Made by a program: the position numbers and the translations under genes. Shown here in pieces: positions 8,607 through 16,877 of a stretch of DNA of 64,000 bases. The DNA comes from JBLHKT01 sp043101615 (lineage in GTDB: Bacteria; Planctomycetota; Phycisphaerae; Phycisphaerales; UBA1924): the NCBI GenBank assembly GCA_043101615.1, contig JBICID010000089.1:36438-100437 (forward strand), in the 5' to 3' direction. The first letter of the stretch is position 1; every line of letters starts with the position of its first letter. The notes under the pieces are model-generated. The model worked only from the letters and a program-made list of their open reading frames with translations, had not been told where the DNA came from and ran no database searches.

Positions 8607-10075
8607 TGAACGCCAAGATCCTCGTCGTGGACGACAAAGAGATGATGCGAGACAGCGTCGGAACCACCCTCCGGCGCGCCGGCTACGACATCGTCGTGGC
8701 CTCGAGCGGGGCCGACGCCCTGGAGCTCATCGCACGCGACCGGCCCGACGCGGTCGTCTCCGACCTCAAGATGCCCGGCATGACCGGGCTCGAGCTGCTC
8801 GAGCGGATCTCCGGGCTCGACGACGAGCTCCCGGTTGTGCTCATGACCGCGTTCGGCACCATCGAGACCGCGGTCGAGGCGATGCGGTTCGGGGCCTTCG
8901 ACTACATCACCAAGCCCTTCGAGGGCGACGAGCTGGTCATCACCGTCAAGCGGGCCCTGCGCCACGCGGGGCTGCTCCGCGAGAACGCGGTGCTCCGCCT
9001 GGGCGGCAGCGCCCCGTGCGAGTCCGAGGACGGCGACCGCCCGGTGGGCATCGGTCGCCTGATCGGCGAGTCGCCGGCCATCCGGCGCGTGCGGGACCAG
9101 GTCCAGGCGGTCGCCGCGAGCCAGGGCACGGTGCTGATCACGGGCGAGTCGGGCACCGGCAAGGAGGTCGTGGCCCGCTCCATCCACGAGCTCAGCCCGC
9201 GCTGCGCCGAGGCGTTCCTGGCGGTGAACTGCGCCGCCCTGTCCGAGAGCCTGCTCGAGAGCGAGCTGTTCGGGCACGAGCGCGGCGCCTTCACCGGGGC
9301 CGACAAGCTCCGAAAAGGGCGCTTCGAGCTGGCCCACAACGGCACGCTGCTGCTCGACGAGGTCTCCGAGGTCGGGGCCGGCACGCAGGCCAAGCTGCTC
9401 CGCGTGCTCCAGGAGCGGGCCTTCGAGCGCGTCGGCTCGTCCGCGACCATCGGCGTGGACGTGCGCGTCATCGCGACCAGCAACCGCGACCTGCCCACCG
9501 CGGCGGAGGCGGGCGAGTTCCGCCAGGACCTGTTCTTCCGGCTCAACGTGCTGCCGATCCACCTCCCCCCGCTGCGCGACCGGCTGGAGGACGTGCCCGT
9601 GCTGGTCGCCCACTTCACCGCCCAGATCGCGTCACGCGAGGGGCGCAGCGTGCCCCTGTTCGAGGACGCGGCCCTGGACCTGCTGGGCGGCTACCGCTGG
9701 CCCGGCAACGTCCGCGAGCTGCAGAACATCTGCGAGCGGGCGGTGGTGATCTCCGCCAGCCGCGGGGAGTCTCGCGTGCGGCGCGACCTGATCGAGCCCT
9801 GGCTGCTCGCCGAGCCCCGCAAGGCCCGCCGGCTCGACGCGGCGACGAACGGCGCGGGACACGCCAACGGCACGGGCTCGTACATCGAGCCCAAGATCGC
9901 CCTGGCGGGCGAGAAGACGCTGGCGGACATCGAGCGCGAGGCGATCGTCTCGACCCTGCAGCGCTTCGGCGGGCACCGGGCCAAGACCGCCAAGGCCCTG
10001 GGCATCGGGGTCCGGACCCTGGGCCTCAAGCTCAAGAAGTGGAAGGAGTGCCAGCTCGTCCCGGCCACCCTGTAG
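8606..10075 (+). CDS. sigma-54-dependent response regulator (FlrC/FleR/NtrC-like)
   Basis: 489 residues in three domains. The receiver (about 1-120) has its acidic pair at residues 9-10 and phospho-acceptor Asp53 in VVSDLKMPG. The AAA+ domain has Walker A GESGTGKE (about 178-186) and an intact GAFTGA loop (about 226-231), which is required to contact sigma-54. A Fis-type helix-turn-helix lies at the C-terminus (GGHRAKTAKALGIGVRTLGLKLKKW). It should activate sigma-54 promoters once phosphorylated by the adjacent kinase. Good -24/-12 elements stand right behind it (flgB) and ahead of fliF, so its targets are probably the structural flagellar operons of this cluster. Start overlaps the kinase stop. 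Confidence 0.92.
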   Translation: MNAKILVVDDKEMMRDSVGTTLRRAGYDIVVASSGADALELIARDRPDAVVSDLKMPGMTGLELLERISGLDDELPVVLMTAFGTIETAVEAMRFGAFDYITKPFEGDELVITVKRALRHAGLLRENAVLRLGGSAPCESEDGDRPVGIGRLIGESPAIRRVRDQVQAVAASQGTVLITGESGTGKEVVARSIHELSPRCAEAFLAVNCAALSESLLESELFGHERGAFTGADKLRKGRFELAHNGTLLLDEVSEVGAGTQAKLLRVLQERAFERVGSSATIGVDVRVIATSNRDLPTAAEAGEFRQDLFFRLNVLPIHLPPLRDRLEDVPVLVAHFTAQIASREGRSVPLFEDAALDLLGGYRWPGNVRELQNICERAVVISASRGESRVRRDLIEPWLLAEPRKARRLDAATNGAGHANGTGSYIEPKIALAGEKTLADIEREAIVSTLQRFGGHRAKTAKALGIGVRTLGLKLKKWKECQLVPATL

Positions 10076-10089
10076 TGGGGGCTGCGCGT

Positions 10090-10106
10090 CTGGCAAGCAT
10101 CTTGCG
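10090..10106 (+). promoter_or_regulatory. sigma-54 promoter (-24/-12) of the flgB operon
   Basis: CTGGCAAGCATCTTGCG matches the consensus YTGGCACG-N4-TTGCW at all but one or two positions, with GG and GC exactly ten bases apart. It lies 15 bases after the sigma-54 activator gene. The expected start of transcription is about 10117, only two bases before the ATG used for flgB. Confidence 0.8.
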
Positions 10107-10118
10107 GAGCGTCACGCG

Positions 10119-10559
10119 ATGATCTCTGATCTCTCGACATCCGGCGCCATGCCCGTGCTCGAGGCCGCCATGCGCTTCAGCGCGGGGCGTCAGAGGCTCC
10201 TCGCGCACAACATCGCCAACTTCTCGACCCCCAACGCCCGGATGCGGGACGTGTCGCCTCAGGGTTTTCAGGCCCAGCTCCGCGAGGCCGTGGAGGCACG
10301 GCGCGACGCCAACGCGGGCTCGTTCGGCGAGCTCGACCTGGGCAACACCAGCGAGATCCGGCACGACCCGGCCACCGGGCGACTGCACCTGACCCCCGGC
10401 ACGCCCTCGGGCAACGTGCTGGCCCACGACCGCAACGACCGGGACCTGGAGCGGACCATGCAGGCGATGGTCGAGAACGCCGGCTACTTCCGTGTCGCCT
10501 CGGACTTCATGCGTCAGCAGAAATCGCAGCTCATCGTCGCCATCACCGAACGCGTCTGA
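10119..10559 (+). CDS. flgB: flagellar proximal rod protein FlgB
   Basis: FlgB is the rod subunit next to the MS ring and export gate. The 146-residue protein has the rod signature near its N-terminus (RQRLLAHNIANFSTPNAR) and the C-terminal helix typical of axial proteins (NDRDLERTMQAMVENAGYFRVASDFMRQQ). The first ATG at 10119 has GGAG ahead, but that motif falls upstream of the predicted sigma-54 transcription start (about 10117). The internal ATG at 10149 (MPVLEAAMRF) aligns better with the usual FlgB N-terminus and would leave a 30-base leader, though without a clear ribosome-binding site. First gene of flgB-flgC-fliE. Confidence 0.9.
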   Translation: MISDLSTSGAMPVLEAAMRFSAGRQRLLAHNIANFSTPNARMRDVSPQGFQAQLREAVEARRDANAGSFGELDLGNTSEIRHDPATGRLHLTPGTPSGNVLAHDRNDRDLERTMQAMVENAGYFRVASDFMRQQKSQLIVAITERV

Positions 10560-10577
10560 TCGCAGGGAGACTGACCC

Positions 10578-10961
10578 TTGTACGGCTCGCTCGACATCTC
10601 GACCTCCGGCATGATCGCCCAGCGGACCCGCATGGCCGCGATCAGCGCCAACATCGCCAACGCGAACACCAGGCTCGGGCCGGACGCGGGGTACGCCCCG
10701 TATGCGCGCCGGGACGTGCACTTCGCCGAGGACCCCTCGGGCGGGGTGGTGGTCGCGGACATCACCAAGAACACCAACTTCGAGCTGCGGCACGACCCCG
10801 ACAGCCCGTACGCCGTGGACGGGTACGTGAAGGTGCCCAACATCAACACCACGGTCGAGCAGATCAACGCGTTGGAGGCGTCGCGTGCGTACGAGGCAAA
10901 CGTCGCGGCGGCGGAGACCACCAAGACCATGCTGGCACAGGCGTTGCGGCTGCTTGCCTGA
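10578..10961 (+). CDS. flgC: flagellar proximal rod protein FlgC
   Basis: Rod subunit that follows FlgB. The 127 residues begin with SLDISTSGMIAQRTRMAAISANIANANT, the axial-protein N-terminal helix, and end in the equally typical VEQINALEASRAYEANVAAAETTKTMLAQALRLL. The start is TTG at 10578, with CAGGGA ahead; no ATG or GTG fits the conserved N-terminus, so this looks like a true rare start. It follows flgB by 18 bases and precedes fliE by 43. Confidence 0.92.
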   Translation: MYGSLDISTSGMIAQRTRMAAISANIANANTRLGPDAGYAPYARRDVHFAEDPSGGVVVADITKNTNFELRHDPDSPYAVDGYVKVPNINTTVEQINALEASRAYEANVAAAETTKTMLAQALRLLA

Positions 10962-11004
10962 TTCCTGACGCGCGGCGTGCGAGCGCCGGCACGGAGACCC
11001 CACG

Positions 11005-11313
11005 ATGTCGGATCCCCTGGGACTGATCGGAGCGAGCGGAGGATCACCGCTCCAGCCCAAGCCCACCAAAGCGAACGTCGCGCCCAAGGACGGGCCGGAC
11101 TTTGCGCAGGTCCTGCGCACCCAGCTCAGCGAGGTCAACAAGGTGCAGCAGGACGCGACCCGGGCGGTCGAGGACCTGATGACCGGGCAGCGCGACGACG
11201 TGGAGGGCGTCATCCTCGCGACCGAGAAGGCGGACACCGCCTTCCGGATGCTGCAGTCCATGCGCAACAAGGTCATGGACGCCTACGAAGAGGTGAAGCA
11301 GATCCGGGTCTGA
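11005..11313 (+). CDS. fliE: flagellar hook-basal body protein FliE
   Basis: FliE joins the MS ring to the proximal rod and is needed early for rod export. The 102-residue protein ends in the family block DVEGVILATEKADTAFRMLQSMRNKVMDAYEEV, which is near identical to the FliE C-terminal signature. ATG at 11005 has GGAG about 9 bases upstream. It closes the flgB-flgC-fliE unit and is followed by a perfect hairpin. Confidence 0.93.
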   Translation: MSDPLGLIGASGGSPLQPKPTKANVAPKDGPDFAQVLRTQLSEVNKVQQDATRAVEDLMTGQRDDVEGVILATEKADTAFRMLQSMRNKVMDAYEEVKQIRV

Positions 11314-11358
11314 CCCGGGCGTGAGGGGTTCGCCGGGACCGGGCGTGGGCCACAACAT

Positions 11359-11386
11359 CTAGTGGCCCCGGCGGCGGGGCCACTAG
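11359..11386 (+). terminator. perfect 12-bp hairpin after fliE
   Basis: CTAGTGGCCCCG, a four-base loop GCGG, then the exact reverse complement. There is no U run, so it is not a textbook intrinsic terminator. It sits between fliE and the sigma-54 promoter of fliF and probably marks the 3' end of the flgB unit, or protects it from decay. Confidence 0.6.
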
Positions 11387-11501
11387 GCAAATCGCGCCGG
11401 TGTCAAAACTTGCGCACCGGGCTCAGAATTGCGCCGCGGGAAGTGAAGGAATCGCGCGCGCGGGGCCGAAGGACGTGTCGAGCCCGGCGGTTGCGCCGGG
11501 A

Positions 11502-11516
11502 TGGCGCATGGAATGC
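11502..11516 (+). promoter_or_regulatory. probable sigma-54 promoter of the fliF operon
   Basis: TGGCGCATGGAATGC keeps the invariant GG and GC with the required ten-base gap, and TGGC and TGC fit the two half-elements. The predicted start, near 11527, leaves a short leader that contains GGAGG (11531-11535) and then the fliF ATG at 11546. It matches less well than the flgB promoter. Confidence 0.6.
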
Positions 11517-11545
11517 GCCGCGAGCGGCACGGAGGCCGAACCCGG

Positions 11546-13258
11546 ATGGACCGGTTCCGACACATCCTCGAGAACATCCAGGCCCAGCTCGGGTCCCTGA
11601 CCGGGTCGCAGAAACTGCTCGCGGGCTCGCTGGTCGTGATCGCCCTGATGACGCTGTTCCTGGTCTCGCAGTACGCGGGCGGGCAGCAGATGGTCTCGCT
11701 GGTCAACGACGATCCCAACATCAACCTGGTGCAGACCCTGCGCGGGGCGGGCATCGACGCACGCGTCGAGAACGACACCATCGTGGTCCCGCCGAACCAG
11801 CAGCGTCGCGCGGTCGCGACGCTGGCCCAGGCGGGCCAGCTCCCGGGCGACACCACCATCCTGTTCTCCAACCTCATGGAGTTCCAGGACTGGAAGAACC
11901 CCCGCCAGCAGAACCGGCAGCAGTACCTCCTCGCCCTGCAGAACGAGCTGGCCCGGGTGGTCGCGCTGTACCCCAACGTCTCCTCGGCCCAGGTCTTCAT
12001 CGACGCCCCGGAGCCCTCCGGGCTCGGGCGGGCGGCGCAGGCGCCCACGGCCTCGGTCAACGTGATCACCACCGACCAGGGCGGGCTGAAGCAGTCGTCG
12101 GTGGACGCGATCGCCCGCCTGGTCTCCGGCCCGGTCTCCGGGCTGACGCCGGACCGGGTCGAGGTGCTGGACCCGACCGGACCGCGTCGAGTGACCAACG
12201 AGGACGACCTGCTCTCGACGTCGTGGCTGGAGCACGCCCAGAAGGTCGAGCGGGCGACCGAGCAGAAGCTGCGGTCGCTGCTGGGCGACATCCCGGGCGT
12301 GGTGGTGTCGGTCACGGCCCAGGTCGACATCACGCGCGTGACGCAGTCCTCGCGCGACTTCAAGAAGAACAACGAGGGCTCGGTCGCGATCCCCGCCTCA
12401 GAGACCAGCGAGGAGTCGATCAACGAGACGGCCCGGGCCTCGGCGGAGCCGGGCGTGCGATCGAACCAGCAGGCCGACATCAACTACGGGGGCTCGACGG
12501 GTCAGAACTCGACCCGGACCAACACCACGACCGACTTCGAGGTCGGCGTGGGCGTGACCGAGTCGCAGACCTATGACCCGCGCGGCATGCCGACCTATCT
12601 CGCGGCCAGCGTCGCGATCCCGCAGCCGTACGTGGAGCAGCTGCTGCTGCAGGCGCGTGCCCGGGCGGGCGGCGCCGGCGAGGAGGGGGGCGAGGCGCCG
12701 GCCCCGCTGACCGACCAGGAGGTGCAGCAGAAGTTCGACGAGCTCAAGGTGCAGTTCGAGGAGCTGCTCGGGCAGCAGCTGGTCGCGGTCGGGCCGGACG
12801 GCACGCGCACGCCGGGGGACATCACGGTGAAGATGCTGCCGGTGCTGGGGGCGGCGCTGCCGGCTGCGGCGGGGTCGGCCTCGTTCTTCGGGATGTCGTC
12901 CTCGACCGCGTCGGGCGGCGGGGTCTCGCTGGGGCCGCTCGGGCCGGTCTCGGTCGAGACGCTGCTGGTGGGGCTGCTGGGTGTGGTGGCGTTCGTGCTG
13001 ATGCTGGGGATGGTGCGGAAGGCGGGCAAGCGGGTGGAGATGCCCGACCCGGCCGAGATCGTGGGCATCCCCCCGGCGCTGACGACGCCCGAGAACCTCG
13101 TGGGCGAGGCCGCGGAGTCCGACTCGGTGATGGAGGGCATCGAGGTGGACGAGTCGCACATGCGGATCCAGAAGATGCTCGATCAGGTGAACGAGCTGGT
13201 GAACGAGAACCCGCTCGCCGCGAGCAAGCTGCTCGGGCGTTGGGTCGAGACCGACTGA
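11546..13258 (+). CDS. fliF: flagellar MS-ring protein FliF
   Basis: FliF forms the membrane ring on which the rod, export gate and switch are built. The 570 residues show the expected plan: a first membrane helix (about 24-43, LLAGSLVVIALMTLFLVSQY), periplasmic ring-building domains with the YscJ/FliF-like stretch (ALQNELARVVALYPNVSSAQVFI), a second helix (about 469-490) and a cytoplasmic tail ending in NPLAASKLLGRWVE, which binds FliG. ATG 11546 has GGAGG ten bases ahead; the upstream frame extension is non-coding. First gene of fliF-G-H-I-J. Confidence 0.96.
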   Translation: MDRFRHILENIQAQLGSLTGSQKLLAGSLVVIALMTLFLVSQYAGGQQMVSLVNDDPNINLVQTLRGAGIDARVENDTIVVPPNQQRRAVATLAQAGQLPGDTTILFSNLMEFQDWKNPRQQNRQQYLLALQNELARVVALYPNVSSAQVFIDAPEPSGLGRAAQAPTASVNVITTDQGGLKQSSVDAIARLVSGPVSGLTPDRVEVLDPTGPRRVTNEDDLLSTSWLEHAQKVERATEQKLRSLLGDIPGVVVSVTAQVDITRVTQSSRDFKKNNEGSVAIPASETSEESINETARASAEPGVRSNQQADINYGGSTGQNSTRTNTTTDFEVGVGVTESQTYDPRGMPTYLAASVAIPQPYVEQLLLQARARAGGAGEEGGEAPAPLTDQEVQQKFDELKVQFEELLGQQLVAVGPDGTRTPGDITVKMLPVLGAALPAAAGSASFFGMSSSTASGGGVSLGPLGPVSVETLLVGLLGVVAFVLMLGMVRKAGKRVEMPDPAEIVGIPPALTTPENLVGEAAESDSVMEGIEVDESHMRIQKMLDQVNELVNENPLAASKLLGRWVETD

Positions 13259-13264
13259 GACACC

Positions 13265-14305
13265 ATGCCGACCAAAGCCTCCAGCAAGCTCTCGGGAAGC
13301 ATCGAGGACCTCGACGGGGTGACCAAGGCGGCGATCCTGCTGCTGATGGTGGGGCCCGACACGGCGTCTGCGATCCTGAAGCGGATGTCGGCGGCGCAGG
13401 TCGAGGAGGTCAGCCGCCAGCTCGCGGCCCTGGGGCGTGTGCCGGACAGCCTGCAGACGCAGGTGGTGGAGGAGTTCTACAGCCTGTGCATCGCGACGAC
13501 GTACGCCAACGAGGGCAACCTCGACTACGCCAAGCAGATCCTGGGCAAGTCGCTGGACCCCAAGGACGCCGACCGGGTGATGGCGCAGATCCAGACGCAG
13601 GTGCAGAAGACGCCGTTCAGCTTCCTGCAGCGTGCCGAGAGCGAGAACCTGCTGACGTTCATCCAGGACGAGCACCCGCAGACGATCGCGCTGATCCTGT
13701 GCCACCTGTCGCACCACAAGGCGGCGGAGGTGCTGGCGGGCCTGCCGATGCAGAAGCAGATCGAGGTGATCAAGCGGATGGCGAACATGGAGCAGACCTC
13801 GCCGGAGGTGATCCGGGAGGTCGAGTCCGGGCTGGAGAGCCGCCTGTCGAACATGCTGATGCAGCACATGGAGAAGGCGGGCGGCGTTCCGACGGTGGCG
13901 GAGGTGCTGAACCTGGCGGACCGCGCGACCGAGAAGGTGATCATGGAGGGGCTCGAGGCGGACGATCCGGACCTGGTCGAGTCGATCCGTCGCCTGATGT
14001 TCGTGTTCGAGGACATCCTGCTGGTCAACGACAAGGGCATCCAGTCGGTGCTCAAGGAGGTCGACAACGACGAGCTGGCGCTGGCGCTCAAGTCGGCGTC
14101 GGGGGCGCTGCAGGAGAAGATCTTCGGGAACATGTCCGCCCGGGCCGCGACGATGGTCAGGGAGGACATGGAGTTCATGGGCCCGGTCCGGGTCTCGGAC
14201 GTCGAGGCGGCGCAGCAGCGGATCGTGGACATCGTGCGGCGCCTCGAGGAGGCCGGCGAGGTCATCATCGCCGGTCGCGGCGGCGAGTCGGACATGGTCG
14301 AGTAA
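13265..14305 (+). CDS. fliG: flagellar motor switch protein FliG
   Basis: FliG is the rotor protein that touches the stator. The 346 residues include the N-terminal FliF-binding part (GVTKAAILLLMVGPDTASAIL), the middle-domain EHPQTIALIL motif (about residues 139-148) and the C-terminal charged torque helix region (LMFVFEDILLVNDKGIQSVLKEVDNDELALALK). Length is normal for the family. It starts six bases after fliF. Confidence 0.96.
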   Translation: MPTKASSKLSGSIEDLDGVTKAAILLLMVGPDTASAILKRMSAAQVEEVSRQLAALGRVPDSLQTQVVEEFYSLCIATTYANEGNLDYAKQILGKSLDPKDADRVMAQIQTQVQKTPFSFLQRAESENLLTFIQDEHPQTIALILCHLSHHKAAEVLAGLPMQKQIEVIKRMANMEQTSPEVIREVESGLESRLSNMLMQHMEKAGGVPTVAEVLNLADRATEKVIMEGLEADDPDLVESIRRLMFVFEDILLVNDKGIQSVLKEVDNDELALALKSASGALQEKIFGNMSARAATMVREDMEFMGPVRVSDVEAAQQRIVDIVRRLEEAGEVIIAGRGGESDMVE

Positions 14306-14311
14306 GCCGCC

Positions 14312-15022
14312 ATGGCCCTGATCCCGCACGCACAAGCCGACCGACTCGTCAAGCAGGCGGTCCCGCTCGACCTGGCCGACCAGCAGCGCCGCGCCGACCG
14401 GCTGCGCCTCGAGGCGCAGCGCGAGGCCGAGTCGGTGCTGGCCCGCGCCCGCGAGGAGGCGCGGGCGCTGCTGGACGAGGCCCGCGAGCGGGGGCGGGAG
14501 GAGGGGCTGGATCGGGGGCTGCGCGAGGGGCTCGAGCGGGGGCGAGAGCAGGGGCGGGACGAGGCGCTGGGCTCGCTCCGGGAGACGATCGAACGCCTGA
14601 GCGAGGCGTGGGGGCGGACGCTGGCCGACTTCGACGAGCGCCGCGAGGCCATGCTGACCGACGCGCGAACCGACGTGCTCCGCCTGGCGGTGGCCATCGC
14701 CGAGCGGGTCACGCACCGGGCGATCGAGGTCGATCCCGGCGCTGCGTCGCGTCAGCTCGAGCACTGCCTGGAACTGCTGACGCGTCCGACGCAGCTCCGG
14801 GTCGCGGTGCACCCGGGCGACCTGGCGTCGCTGCGCGAGGCGCTGCCCGGGATCGTGGCTCGCTTCGAGCACGCGATGCACGCCGAGCTGATCGAGGACG
14901 CGTCGCTGAGCCCGGGCTCGGTCGTGCTGCGGACCGAGAGCGGGGGTGTGATCGACGCCTCGGTCCGCGCACAGTTCGACAGGATCGCGCGCGAGCTGCT
15001 CCCGGGCGGGGGCGATGCATGA
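14312..15022 (+). CDS. fliH: flagellar export regulator FliH
   Basis: FliH regulates the export ATPase FliI and docks it to the C-ring. The 236-residue protein has a long, highly charged central coiled coil with repeated acidic/arginine-glycine steps (RERGREEGLDRGLREGLERGREQGR), the GxxxG-like pattern known in FliH. The C-terminal domain follows (RLAVAIAERVTHRAIEVDP... VAVHPGDLASLREALPG). Its stop overlaps the fliI ATG by three bases. Confidence 0.9.
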   Translation: MALIPHAQADRLVKQAVPLDLADQQRRADRLRLEAQREAESVLARAREEARALLDEARERGREEGLDRGLREGLERGREQGRDEALGSLRETIERLSEAWGRTLADFDERREAMLTDARTDVLRLAVAIAERVTHRAIEVDPGAASRQLEHCLELLTRPTQLRVAVHPGDLASLREALPGIVARFEHAMHAELIEDASLSPGSVVLRTESGGVIDASVRAQFDRIARELLPGGGDA

Positions 15023-16401
15023 GCCTGCTCGCCCCAGAGCTGAGCCTGGTGGCGCACGCGGAGCCCGTGCGGGTGGTGGGGCGGGTGTCGTCGCTCCGCG
15101 GGATGACGGTGCTGGCCGAGGACCTGCCGCTGCCGGTCGGGTCGCTGGTCCGCATCGGCGCGGCGTCGGCGGCGCAGCCGCTGCTGGCGGAGGTGGTGGG
15201 GTTCGTCGGGGACCGGTGCTCGCTGATGCCGCTGGGGCAGACGGCGGGCGTGCGCCCCGGGCAGCCGGTGGAGGGGCTGCAGACACACCAGACCGCGCCG
15301 GTGAGCCGGCGTCTGCTCGGGCGGGTGATCGACGGGCTGGGGCGTCCGATCGACGCCGGGGGCGTGGTGACGGAGGTGGAGCCCAGGGCGCTGGACCCGG
15401 ACCCGGTGAGCCCGCTGGATCGTGCCCGGATCACGTCCCAGCTGCACACGGGCATACGGGCGATGGACCTGATGACCCCCGTGGGCAAGGGTCAGCGTCT
15501 CGGCATCTTCTCGGGGCCGGGCGTGGGCAAGTCCACCCTGCTGGGGCAGATCGCACGCTCGACCGACGCCGACGTCAACGTGATCGCCCTGATCGGCGAG
15601 CGCGGGCGTGAGGTCCGCGAGTTCGTGGAGGAGTCGCTCGGGCCCGAGGGGCTGCGTCGCTCGGTGGTCGTGGTGGCGACCGGGGACGACTCGCCCTCGC
15701 TGCGTGTCCGCGCCGCCAAGCTCGCGTGCACCGTGGGGGAGTACTTCCGTGAGCTCGGGCGTGACGTGCTGCTGATGATGGACTCGGTGACGCGTTTCGC
15801 CCACGCGCAGCGACAGATCGGCCTGTCGGTGGGCGAGCCGCCGGCCTCGAAGGGGTACACGCCGTCGGTCTTCGCCGAGCTGGCACGCCTGCTCGAGCGA
15901 GCGGGCAACCTGGGCGAGTCGGCCCGTGGACGCGCCGGTTCCGTCACCGGGCTGTACACGATCCTGGTCGAGGGCGACGAGCTGAACGAGCCGGTCTCCG
16001 ACGCGGCCCGGGGCATCCTCGACGGGCACGTGGTGCTGTCGCGGAAACTCGCCCAGCACGGGCACTACCCGGCGATCGACGTGCTCGATTCCATCAGCCG
16101 CGTCGCGTCCGACATCGCCGAGCCGGGGCATCTGGCGGCCCGCACGCAGGCGGTCCGTCTGCTCGCGGCGTACCGGGAGGTGGAGGAGCTGGTGCAGATC
16201 GGCGCGTACGCGCGCGGGTCCGACCCGGTGGCCGACACCGCGATCGAGCAGCGCGGCGCGATCAACGAGCTGCTGCAGCAGTCCGCGGGCGAGCGGTCCG
16301 ACTTCGCCGAGGCGCGGTCGCGTCTGATCACGATCGCCACCAACGCGGGCGAGTCGATCCGGGCCCGCACGAGGCACGAGCCGGCCGGAGAGTCGCGATG
16401 A
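15019..16401 (+). CDS. fliI: flagellar export ATPase FliI
   Basis: Hexameric ATPase that energises early export of rod and hook subunits. 460 residues with Walker A GPGVGKS (about 166-172), GERGREVREFVEE, the Walker B region DVLLMMDSVTRFAHAQR and the family block GEPPASKGYTPSVFAELARLLERAG. Start ATG at 15019 overlaps the fliH stop; the much longer upstream frame is a shadow over fliG/fliH. Sequence is full-length and intact. Confidence 0.97.
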   Translation: MSLLAPELSLVAHAEPVRVVGRVSSLRGMTVLAEDLPLPVGSLVRIGAASAAQPLLAEVVGFVGDRCSLMPLGQTAGVRPGQPVEGLQTHQTAPVSRRLLGRVIDGLGRPIDAGGVVTEVEPRALDPDPVSPLDRARITSQLHTGIRAMDLMTPVGKGQRLGIFSGPGVGKSTLLGQIARSTDADVNVIALIGERGREVREFVEESLGPEGLRRSVVVVATGDDSPSLRVRAAKLACTVGEYFRELGRDVLLMMDSVTRFAHAQRQIGLSVGEPPASKGYTPSVFAELARLLERAGNLGESARGRAGSVTGLYTILVEGDELNEPVSDAARGILDGHVVLSRKLAQHGHYPAIDVLDSISRVASDIAEPGHLAARTQAVRLLAAYREVEELVQIGAYARGSDPVADTAIEQRGAINELLQQSAGERSDFAEARSRLITIATNAGESIRARTRHEPAGESR

Positions 16402-16877
16402 AGGCCTTCCGCTTCCGGCTGCAGCCCGTGCTCGACCAGCGCCTGCGCGAGGAGCGCAGCCGGCAGCTCGTCGTCGCAGAGATCGAGCGGGAGCGCCGGG
16501 CGCTGGAGGACACGCTGCGCGAGACGAACCGGACGATCGAGTCCGAGCGGGCCGACTGGCGGGACCGTGTCTCGGGGGGCTCGGGGCACGGGCCGGTCGA
16601 CCTGCGCGGGGCCCGCTTCCAGGCGAGCGCCTCGGTGAGCCTGGTCGCCGAGGCGCAGCGCCTGGTGCTCCGGCTGGCGGGGGTGCACACGCGACTGGAG
16701 CGTGCCCGGGAGCGTCTGCTGGAGGCGACGACACGCCGGCGGGCGGTCGAGAGCCTGCGCGACCGGCACCGGTCCGAGTGGCAGCGACGGATCGCCCAAA
16801 GCGAGGCGCGTGATCTGGACGATCTGACGGTGATGCGGTACGCACGACCCGAGCACGCCGAGGAGGTGTCGCCGTGA
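16398..16877 (+). CDS. fliJ: flagellar export protein FliJ
   Basis: A 159-residue, almost wholly coiled-coil protein that begins FRFRLQPVLDQRLREE, the usual FliJ opening. FliJ is the stalk in the FliI hexamer and recycles export chaperones. It overlaps fliI by four bases and the next gene by four, so it is tightly embedded in the fliF operon. Sequence conservation in FliJ is low, and place carries part of the call. Confidence 0.85.
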   Translation: MKAFRFRLQPVLDQRLREERSRQLVVAEIERERRALEDTLRETNRTIESERADWRDRVSGGSGHGPVDLRGARFQASASVSLVAEAQRLVLRLAGVHTRLERARERLLEATTRRRAVESLRDRHRSEWQRRIAQSEARDLDDLTVMRYARPEHAEEVSP

